From assembly GCA_031425695.1 (NCBI GenBank), contig JANPJV010000158.1, forward strand, positions 1-8,861: a stretch of 8,861 bases of DNA, given 5' to 3'. Within the stretch, counting starts at the first letter, position 1, and each line of letters opens with the position of its first letter. The notes beneath the pieces are model-generated. The model did not search any database and was not told the DNA's origin. It was given only the letters and a program-made list of their open reading frames with translations. The position numbers and the translations under genes were made by a program. This DNA comes from JANPJV01 sp031425695. Its GTDB lineage: Bacteria > Pseudomonadota > Gammaproteobacteria > Xanthomonadales > SZUA-5. Shown here in pieces: positions 1 through 5,955 of this stretch.

Positions 1-571
1 TGACCTGCCGCCCGCCGAGTCCGAGCAGGACGCTTTGACGGGCGGATGCGGCGGGGTTTGTGGCGGAATAAGGTTCAACCACAACCAGACGCTGGCCGAG
101 CCGATCGACGACGCCCCCGAAGCTCCCGAATCGCAGCTCGAGGCACCGAACGACCTGCCGCCCGCCGAGTCCGAGCAGGGCGCACTGAAGGCTGGTTGCG
201 TAAGTGCTTGCGGTGGCATCAAGTTCAACCACAACCAGACACTGGCCGAGCCGATCGGCGACGCCGTCGAGGTTCCCGAACCGCAGCCCGCGGCACCGAG
301 TGACCTGGCGCCCGCCGAGTCCGAGCAGGATTCGTTGACGGGCGGTTGTGTCAACAACTGTGGCGGCATCAGGTTCAACCACAACCAGACGCTGGCCGTG
401 CCGGTTGACGACGCCCTCGAAGCTCCCGAACCGCAGCCCGCGGCACCGAGTGACCTGCCGCCCGCCGAGTCCGAGCAGGACGCTTTGACGGGCGGATGCG
501 GCGGGGTTTGTGGCGGAATAAGGTTCAACCACAACCAGACGCTGGCCGACTCAGCCGAATCAGGCAACTGA
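1..571 (+). CDS. Tandem-repeat peptide with C-x3-C-GGI-FNHNQT units (5' partial)
   Basis: The frame is open from the left edge (first full codon at position 2) to TGA at 569-571, so the N-terminus, including any leader or signal peptide, is missing. The TTG at 35 lies inside a repeat unit and is not a credible start. The protein is three full 50-residue repeats plus a shorter terminal one. Each has an acidic Pro/Glu-rich linker (DLPPAESEQ-like), then L[T/K][G/A]G, then C-x3-C-GGI[R/K]FNHNQTLA. The residues between the cysteines are GGV, VSA, VNN and GGV. The last unit ends ADSAESGN. No membrane segment or enzymatic motif is visible. The TPR gene starts 3 nt downstream. Regular cores separated by linkers suggest a multi-core RiPP-like precursor; a metal-binding or surface repeat protein is an alternative. 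I recall small hypothetical proteins ending in KAGG-NHNQT-like stretches, but cannot verify that. That the gene is real is fairly sure; its function is not. Confidence 0.75.
   Translation, partial: DLPPAESEQDALTGGCGGVCGGIRFNHNQTLAEPIDDAPEAPESQLEAPNDLPPAESEQGALKAGCVSACGGIKFNHNQTLAEPIGDAVEVPEPQPAAPSDLAPAESEQDSLTGGCVNNCGGIRFNHNQTLAVPVDDALEAPEPQPAAPSDLPPAESEQDALTGGCGGVCGGIRFNHNQTLADSAESGN
2..571 (+). repeat. In-frame 150-bp tandem repeats, 3.8 copies
   Basis: Units lie at 2-151, 152-301, 302-451 and 452-571 (the last cut short by the stop). The conserved block TTCAACCACAACCAGAC recurs at exact 150-bp spacing, ending at 90, 240, 390 and 540. Positions 1-99 and 451-549 are identical, while the two middle units differ from them at many sites. 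The array continues past the left edge, so the total copy number is unknown. Confidence 0.95.
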
Positions 572-574
572 GCG

Positions 575-1588
575 ATGGCGATGCCGGCGTTGCCAAGCGG
601 GTTGCAAGACTGGCACGCAGCCGCAAATCGCGCCTGCGACGCCGGCCAGCATGCGCAGGCGCGGGAGTGCTTTGCCCGGGCTTTTGCGCTGGCGGAGGCC
701 GAATGGTCGGCAGATGCGCCGGCGTGGGTGCCGCTGCTGAACAACCGTGCGGTGCTGGCCAAGTACGCCGCCGAGTTCGAGCTGGCGGAGACCCTGTATC
801 GCCGGGCACTGGCCATTGCGGGATCGCATGCGGCCTTCGGCCCGGCCGAGTTGTCCATGCTGAATCACAACCTCGGCGGACTGGCGCACGCTCGCGGTGA
901 TTTCGCTGCGGGCGAGCCGCTGGCGCGTCGAGCGGTCGGGCTGTCGCGAGCGGCCCTCGGGCCGGATCATCCGCAGTCGCTAGCCGATGAGGTCGCCTGG
1001 GCCGGCCTGCTGGATGGCTTGAAGCGATACGCCGAGTCCGAGCCGATCTACCGGCGGGCACTGGCGGCATGGGAGGCGCGCGGCGAGATGCTGGAGGTGG
1101 CGGTGTGCTGTCACAACCTCGGCGCGCTGTGTGCCGCGCTGCGGCGCTGGCCGGAGGCTGACGCGCAGTACCGGCGCGCCCTGTCGATCAAGCAGAGCTG
1201 CCTCGGCACCGAGCACCTGGATGTCGGCCTGACGCTGCACAATCTGGGTGCGCTGTGCAAACAGCGGCGACGGTTGGTCGAAGCCCGGGCGCATCTGCAA
1301 CAAGCTTTGCAGATCTTCGAGGCCGGTCTGGACCCGCAGCATCCGCACTTGCGCGCCTGCCGACAGCAGCTCGCCGGGCTATCGGACCTGGAAGCCACCG
1401 GGAATTCGGGACCCCCGGGAATTCGAGGCCCGGGGAATTTGGGACACGCCGACGCACTGAAGGACCGAAATAGTGCGACAGAATTGGCGACAAAACCGGG
1501 AGACAGAACCGGGAGGAGACAGAACCGCCAGAACCGGGGAGACAGAACCGCCAGAACCGGGACAGTCGAGATTCGTAGAGATTCGTAG
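575..1588 (+). CDS. Tetratricopeptide-repeat protein (kinesin light chain-type TPRs)
   Basis: This 337-residue protein has about six degenerate TPR units at roughly residues 9-42, 51-84, 92-125, 135-168, 175-208 and 217-250. The typical signatures are YRRALAI-like helix B ends, HNLGAL helix A starts, and LGPDHP/LGTEHL/LDPQHP between units. Such proteins are all-helical peptide- or protein-binding scaffolds; no catalytic domain, signal peptide or membrane segment is visible. The ATG at 575 is 3 nt after the upstream stop and has no good Shine-Dalgarno, which fits translational coupling; ATG 581 is an in-frame alternative. From about residue 275 (position 1398) to the TAG at 1586-1588 the reading frame runs through short DNA repeats and gives a Gly/Arg/Asn/Thr-rich tail unlike any TPR. 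The ancestral stop was probably near there and has been lost. The partner is plausibly the upstream repeat peptide, inferred from the operon alone. Confidence 0.85.
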   Translation: MAMPALPSGLQDWHAAANRACDAGQHAQARECFARAFALAEAEWSADAPAWVPLLNNRAVLAKYAAEFELAETLYRRALAIAGSHAAFGPAELSMLNHNLGGLAHARGDFAAGEPLARRAVGLSRAALGPDHPQSLADEVAWAGLLDGLKRYAESEPIYRRALAAWEARGEMLEVAVCCHNLGALCAALRRWPEADAQYRRALSIKQSCLGTEHLDVGLTLHNLGALCKQRRRLVEARAHLQQALQIFEAGLDPQHPHLRACRQQLAGLSDLEATGNSGPPGIRGPGNLGHADALKDRNSATELATKPGDRTGRRQNRQNRGDRTARTGTVEIRRDS

Positions 1589-1811
1589 CGACAGAGACAA
1601 AAGATCGGGACAGTGACAAAAGATCGGGACTGACAAAAGATCGGACAAAAGATCGGGACCGGACAAAAGATCGGGACAGTCAAGATTTGGAACAGCAACG
1701 TCGACGCACTGTCGCACGGATCAGAGAAGGCGCGGCGTGGTCGGTAAGGAAGAGAAACCAAGCCGGGAAACCAAGCCGGACAGTCGAAATCTGGGAACTG
1801 CGAAGCCGCCG
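1398..1811. repeat. Iterated short-repeat region, locus 1
   Basis: Several different short units are each locally multiplied. Three ~17-nt copies of CCGGGAATTCGGGACCC type lie at 1398-1447. GACAGAACCG starts at 1502, 1518 and 1541, the last two within 23-nt units. ATTCGTAG is doubled at 1571-1589. GACAAAAGATCGG occurs five times, starting at 1596, 1615, 1632, 1644 and 1662. AAACCAAGCCGG is doubled at about 1755-1779. A recurring GGACAGTCGAGATT-like module lies at 1559-1575, 1673-1690 and 1777-1794. The region overlaps the last ~190 nt of the TPR gene and ends in a 35-nt element also found at 8657-8691. The GGGACAG word recalls REP-type palindrome families associated with RAYT transposases, but no RAYT gene or clear palindrome is present. 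Confidence 0.8.
1777..1811. repeat. Shared 35-nt end element, copy A
   Basis: The stretch from CGGACAGTCGAAATCTGGG through GCGAAGCCGCCG matches 8657-8691 at 30 of 35 positions without gaps. It closes the short-repeat region on its right side, exactly as at the second locus, and defines an element family with a conserved right end and a variable array on the left. Confidence 0.75.
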
Positions 1812-2000
1812 CTCTTGCACTTCTCGATCAGGCGCGGCGCCTTGCCGTAGAGATGACGGCTGCTGTTGCACCGAGTAGCGACAGAGCGGGGTTACACCGC
1901 CGGTCGCCAGATTGGACGGAGCGGCGCATCAGAATTTCGACGCGATGAGCTGGTGCCGTCAGCTGGCGAAGTGTCGAGCCGCGCCAATCCCTCGGAGCCA
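1812..2000. other. Intergenic DNA, nothing recognised
   Basis: No convincing coding frame, RNA gene, terminator or palindrome was found. The frames crossing it on both strands are Arg- and Ser-rich, with no family signature. It separates the short-repeat region from the possible TPR remnant. Confidence 0.5.
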
Positions 2001-2105
2001 GCCCTGACCAATCTCCTAGGCTTTCTCGATCAGCACATCCGCGGCACCGATCACCCTGAAGTACTCCAAGCCTGCCGCCATGACCTGGCGCTCCCCGCGA
2101 TGGGA
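2001..2105 (+). pseudogene. Possible remnant of a second TPR gene 3' end
   Basis: The + frame starting at 2001 reads FLDQHIRGTDHPEVLQACR followed by HDLA. The complete TPR gene ends its repeats with LDPQHPHLRACRQQLA. The shared pattern HP-x-L-x-ACR-x-x-LA, preceded by a TDHP-type TPR linker, suggests the end of a related TPR protein with no start or body left. The match is short, and the opposite strand also reads as a protein-like tail (AAGLEYFRVIGAADVLIEKA, then a stop at 2018-2016), so the assignment is tentative. Confidence 0.27.
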
Positions 2106-2146
2106 AGTGCCTGGGAGATGATTTCTTGGGCAGCCTGGACCTGCCC

Positions 2147-5100
2147 TCAATCCAGCCGCCCCACATCCCGCAATACCTCGCTCGCCAGGATCGGATCGAC
2201 CTCTTTCCAGCTCGCAGCTTGAGGCCTGTCGGTGCGTCGCAGGACCAGGGGGCCGAGTTTCTGGGTTGGGGTGGACAGGGGGCTCTCGACGGCGACGCCG
2301 GGTTCCAGGCCGAGCTCGACCAGGTGTCCGTCGCCGATCGGCAGCAGCATCATGCTGATCATCCCCGACTCTGCATCGCCGCGGTGCCAGCCCAAGTGTT
2401 CGAGCGAGAAGATGCTGGTGGCGTTCACCGACCGGTTCGCGCAGCGGATGAGTTCGGCCCCGGCCGACTCTTCGTCGGTCAGCGTGTAGCACTCGCGCCC
2501 GAGCTGCTTGAAGGGTTGCAACAGCTGGTAGTCGTCGAAGATCCTGGCGAATGCCTGGTGCGTTTCGGCCGGTAGTTCGAGCGCGTGCGCCAATCCGATC
2601 TGCGCGTATTCCGGCAAGGTCAATGGCTGGTCGTCGGCATTGGCGTAGCTGGCGTCCGTGGTGACACGCAGGAACGCGGCTGGAAGGCCGTTCTCGTAGC
2701 GCGCCCACAGCAGGCGGCAGGCCAGGTGCCGCAGCAGCGGGTGCTCGACGAAGAAGTTACGGAACTCCGCAGCGGTCCAGCGTCGGCGTTGGGCCATCGC
2801 CAGCTCCAGTCGCTGGATCTGTTGGCTGGCGAGTGCGCGCGCGTTTTTCTTGAGCGCCTTGAACTCCGTGTTCGCTGCCTTTGCGAGGGCTTCATCATCG
2901 TTCTTGTTGGGCTTGGGCAGGTCGCGCAGCACGGCACCGTCGGCATCGCGGACCACCGGCTTGAGCTGCTCGTCGAAGCCGACCGTGAACTGGCGCTGGC
3001 CGTAGTCCAGTTTCAAGCTGCCGTGCGCATCGAGCCCGAGATCCGGCACCAGCCGGTCCGCGAGCTCGACCGCGCTGAGACCGCGCGCCTGCGCCAGTGC
3101 CTCGATCTTGGCGCGCGCATGCGCCTGCATCGGCTTGTGCCGAGCCTTCTCGGCGATGCCGTTCAAGTACATCAGCGCGACGTCGCTGCCGATCGCGGCG
3201 AGCGCATCGAGGCCGGACACCGCGCGCTTGTGATGGCCGGCCTCCGGCCAGGTGCGGATCGCTGCCGCCAGCTTGCGGGCGCACTCATCGTCGCCCAGGT
3301 GCGCGAGTCCAGGCAGCGCAAGATCCTCCTTCGGCACAGCGCCCGCGCTCATCCAGGATTCGAACAAATCCCAGGCGAACGCGCCCAGGCTTGCCCGATC
3401 GCACAGCGCCCGCAGCCGATCGAGCCCTTCGTAGCGCGACTCCGGCGTCGAGAACATCACCATCTCGGCAACGGCATGGAGTACCGCCAACGGCAGGCGT
3501 CGACCATCACGCAACTGCGGACGCGAATACGCTGCGGGCATCCAGAAGTCGGGCAGCTTCGGCAACTTGGACGGGAAGCGCTCCATCGGATCGAAGGCCT
3601 GCAGGGTCGCCAGCGTCGCCTGCCCTGCGCTGCCGTACTGCGCCGCCGCGGCTGCGACTTCGGCACCGCGCTCGTTCGCCAGTAACCAATGCAAGGCTTG
3701 CGCTGCTTCGTCCGCCTGCTTGCCCTTGCCGAGCAGCGGCAGCAGCGCGGTAGCGGCGACCTGCGCATGGCGCAACAGCCAGCGATGCGCCGACGCACGC
3801 GCCTTCTTGCCGGGGGCGAGATTGGCCGCCGCAACGACTGCGACGCGAGCGCTCGCCAGCGGCCGCGCGAGCCGCAAGCCCAGCTCGGCATTGCGCTCGG
3901 TGATCGCCTCGAGAGCGGGCACCGCCAACTCATCGAGCCAGGCGATCACCGCTTCGAGCTGCATGCCGCCGTCCCACGAATGCCATTCGCGCGGATCGCG
4001 CAGCGCCAGCACGGAGGCTGCGAGGGGTGGCGGCAGCAGCATCAGGAATTCAGGCGGGACCGAGTAGCAGTTGATGAAATAGTCGGCCTCGAGGGGAGCG
4101 CCGCCGAGCAGGGGCTCGTGGACCGCGCTGGAGATGCCGAGCGTCTCGAGTGCAATCGAGCGCGCACCGCGCGTGGTCTCTTCGCGCATGCGATGGGACC
4201 GGCGAGAGCCGACCAGCGCCGTCTCGGGCGTGTGGCGACCCAGCCAACGCTCGCGCTCCCCCTCAGCCCAGATCAGCGCAGGGACCTGATCGCTCGGGAC
4301 GAGCTTGGGAAAGGCCGGCGCCGCGCGTCGTTGCTGCCGCCAGAGTGGCTCGCGCAGCCACTGCGGCAGGTCGTCGAACGGTGCTTCAGCAGTGCGCGGT
4401 CCGTCGCCGACGAACCTGCCGAGCAGGCTTCGCAACCCGCCGCTGGCCGCCGCGTGCGCCGCCCTGAGCGCCTCGCCGTTAGCACCCGCGAAGCGCTCCA
4501 ACCATTCCCGCAATGGTTTCGATTGCTCCGCCAACAGGCGCTCACCCACGAGCCGTATGGCCAGTTGCGGCCAGTCGCGCGCGAACGATTCGGCAATCGG
4601 GCGCGCTTCCTTGTCGTCGAGACAACCGAGCAATGTGTTCAGAGCAGCGACGCTGTCATGCGCGCGCAGGATTTCGTACAGCGCGCGCTTGTGCTCACCG
4701 CTGTGCTGCTTGCCTGCCATCCGCAGCGTGAGCGCTAGCGCCTCCGGCAACTGCAGCCGCGCGAGATTCAGGACGGCCATGCGGGCTATCGGGAAGGTGA
4801 CGCTGTAAGGACCGGCGGCGGTGGCGTAGATCCGTTCGGCTTGCTGGCTGCCCAGCGCACATCCGAGCAGCGTGAGTACCAGTGGATAGGTAGCCGACTG
4901 GGCTTCCATCGACTCCAGCGCTGCGTCGATGAAGCGCGCTTCGTTGGGGAATAGTTCGGCAATCACGCAGTCGAGCAGCGCCCGGTGACCGAGGCTGCGC
5001 TCGGCCACCTGCACCAGGTCGGCGTATTCGGGCTCGGGCAACGCCACGATCAGCCCCCGCAGCTCGGTGATTCCCGAGCCGCGATTGAAATGCTCCCGAT

Positions 5101-5629
5101 GCGCATGGCGGGGCGCCAGGGCAACCGTCTTCAGGACCACCTGCAGCGCAAACTTCAGGCCATGGGCCACCGCCGCGTAGCGCCAGAGATGCTGCAACTG
5201 CAGTGGATCGTCCCCACTCTGGTTGGAAAACCGCCCCGCCACGGCACAGCGCCGCGCGAACTGGTACCAAGCCTGGTTGTCGGCAGCGGCCTCCAGCGCC
5301 GCGAAATTGACTGGCGCGGACACCGCTTCCGGGGTGAACTCATAAGCCGCCAACTCAGTCACCAGCCAATCCGCACGCCATCCGGAGATACGCTCGCGCA
5401 TCTCATCGATCCGAAGGTCGATCGCGCGCCGGCATTTCTCCATATCGATCGGCGCGACCGGCAGTGGCGCTTCCCCGCGCAACGGCGGCAGCAGCTTTTG
5501 CCAGCGCGGCGTCCACAGGAACTGGCCAAGCGGCTGCGGCTCGGGTTTCAGCTCGGCAGTGGGTGCTTCAGGGAGGGTGGCGCCCGGCGCCGCGGCCGCG
5601 GCCACATTCAAGGACTCACTTCGATTCAT
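2147..5629 (-). CDS. DUF4132 domain-containing protein
   Basis: A large, mostly helical protein of 1160 residues. The family, which includes E. coli YehI and MolR-region proteins, has no established biochemical function. Landmarks I recognise include KLPKLPDFWMPAAYSRPQLR (around residues 686-705), a long helical section, LVPDLGLDAHGSLKLDYG with QRQFTVGFDEQLKP (around 860-890), RRRWTAAEFRNFFVEHPLLR (around 946-965), YQLLQPFKQLGRECYTL (around 1030-1048) and a C-terminus SEVLRDVGRLD before TGA at 2149-2147. No signal peptide, membrane segment or WGR domain is seen, so it is probably cytoplasmic. I chose ATG 5629-5627 (MNRSESLNV). The frame is open 79 codons further upstream, but that extension reads a degraded duplicate of the gene's own 3' end in the wrong frame. 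No strong Shine-Dalgarno precedes the start. It is convergent with the TPR operon and probably transcribed alone. Confidence 0.88.
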   Translation of the reverse strand: MNRSESLNVAAAAAPGATLPEAPTAELKPEPQPLGQFLWTPRWQKLLPPLRGEAPLPVAPIDMEKCRRAIDLRIDEMRERISGWRADWLVTELAAYEFTPEAVSAPVNFAALEAAADNQAWYQFARRCAVAGRFSNQSGDDPLQLQHLWRYAAVAHGLKFALQVVLKTVALAPRHAHREHFNRGSGITELRGLIVALPEPEYADLVQVAERSLGHRALLDCVIAELFPNEARFIDAALESMEAQSATYPLVLTLLGCALGSQQAERIYATAAGPYSVTFPIARMAVLNLARLQLPEALALTLRMAGKQHSGEHKRALYEILRAHDSVAALNTLLGCLDDKEARPIAESFARDWPQLAIRLVGERLLAEQSKPLREWLERFAGANGEALRAAHAAASGGLRSLLGRFVGDGPRTAEAPFDDLPQWLREPLWRQQRRAAPAFPKLVPSDQVPALIWAEGERERWLGRHTPETALVGSRRSHRMREETTRGARSIALETLGISSAVHEPLLGGAPLEADYFINCYSVPPEFLMLLPPPLAASVLALRDPREWHSWDGGMQLEAVIAWLDELAVPALEAITERNAELGLRLARPLASARVAVVAAANLAPGKKARASAHRWLLRHAQVAATALLPLLGKGKQADEAAQALHWLLANERGAEVAAAAAQYGSAGQATLATLQAFDPMERFPSKLPKLPDFWMPAAYSRPQLRDGRRLPLAVLHAVAEMVMFSTPESRYEGLDRLRALCDRASLGAFAWDLFESWMSAGAVPKEDLALPGLAHLGDDECARKLAAAIRTWPEAGHHKRAVSGLDALAAIGSDVALMYLNGIAEKARHKPMQAHARAKIEALAQARGLSAVELADRLVPDLGLDAHGSLKLDYGQRQFTVGFDEQLKPVVRDADGAVLRDLPKPNKNDDEALAKAANTEFKALKKNARALASQQIQRLELAMAQRRRWTAAEFRNFFVEHPLLRHLACRLLWARYENGLPAAFLRVTTDASYANADDQPLTLPEYAQIGLAHALELPAETHQAFARIFDDYQLLQPFKQLGRECYTLTDEESAGAELIRCANRSVNATSIFSLEHLGWHRGDAESGMISMMLLPIGDGHLVELGLEPGVAVESPLSTPTQKLGPLVLRRTDRPQAASWKEVDPILASEVLRDVGRLD

Positions 5630-5695
5630 CTTGGTCAGATGCTGTGACGATCCTGTGAAGGATAGCCGGTAGGCAATGACCGATCTGATTGGTGT

Positions 5696-5894
5696 GGGCA
5701 GCCTGGACCTGCCCTCAATCCAGCCGCCACAAATCCCCGTAATACCTCGCTTGCCAGGAGCCAGCCGAAGTGTTCGAGCGAGAAGATGCTGTTGGCTTTC
5801 ACCGACCGGTTCGCGCAGCGGATGAGTTCGGACCCGGCCGACTGTTCGACGGTCAGCGTTTAGCACTCGCGCCCGAGCGGCTTGAAGGGTTGCA
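5696..5894 (-). pseudogene. Decayed 3'-terminal remnant of a duplicated DUF4132 gene
   Basis: Two blocks copy the end of the intact DUF4132 gene. Block 1, 5696-5759, matches 2128-2190: its first 33 nt, which include the stop codon region, are identical, and one extra base follows. Block 2, 5760-5894, matches 2386-2520 without gaps, with 8 differences in 135 nt (about 94%). The intervening 195 nt (2191-2385) are missing, and GCCAG lies at both breakpoints. Read in the parental frame on the - strand, block 2 gives QPFKPLGREC, then a TAA where the intact gene has a Tyr codon, then TLTVEQSAGSELIRCANRSV. The stop, the deletion and the 1-nt indel make it a clear pseudogene. It lies directly upstream of the intact gene in the same orientation, as expected from a tandem duplication whose upstream copy was largely lost. 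Confidence 0.87.
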
Positions 5895-5916
5895 CCGCAA
5901 CAGGCCGTCGAATGCG

Positions 5917-5948
5917 GCTGCCAGATGGCAGCGACGAAGGAATTCGTC
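5917..5948 (-). terminator. Two abutting hairpins after the 770-aa gene
   Basis: GACGAA-GGAA-TTCGTC (5933-5948) and GCTGCC-AGAT-GGCAGC (5917-5932) are perfect inverted repeats that touch with no gap. The first begins 7 nt after the TAG stop of the - strand gene (5958-5956). Neither is followed by a T-run, so this is not a classical intrinsic terminator. A role in 3'-end protection or factor-assisted termination is inferred from position only. Confidence 0.4.
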
Positions 5949-5955
5949 TGAGGTG

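Noticed and set aside
35..37. TTG as start codon of the repeat peptide
   Set aside because: It lies inside a repeat unit that is identical at 485-487, and the frame is open to the window edge, so the true start is upstream.
1111..1761. - strand open frames opposite the TPR gene and first array (Phe/Cys/Pro-rich)
   Set aside because: They are shadows of the TPR codons and of the GACAAAAGATCGG repeats, whose complement reads as a Phe/Cys-rich pattern; there is no domain or start signal.
1398..1811. CRISPR array
   Set aside because: Units are 10-23 nt, nearly contiguous and of several kinds, with no constant repeat separated by unique spacers and no cas gene in the window.
2585..3685. Long + strand frame opposite the DUF4132 gene (366 codons), with a similar one at 3689-4738
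   Set aside because: High G+C leaves antisense frames open; the - strand carries unmistakable DUF4132 motifs across the same bases.
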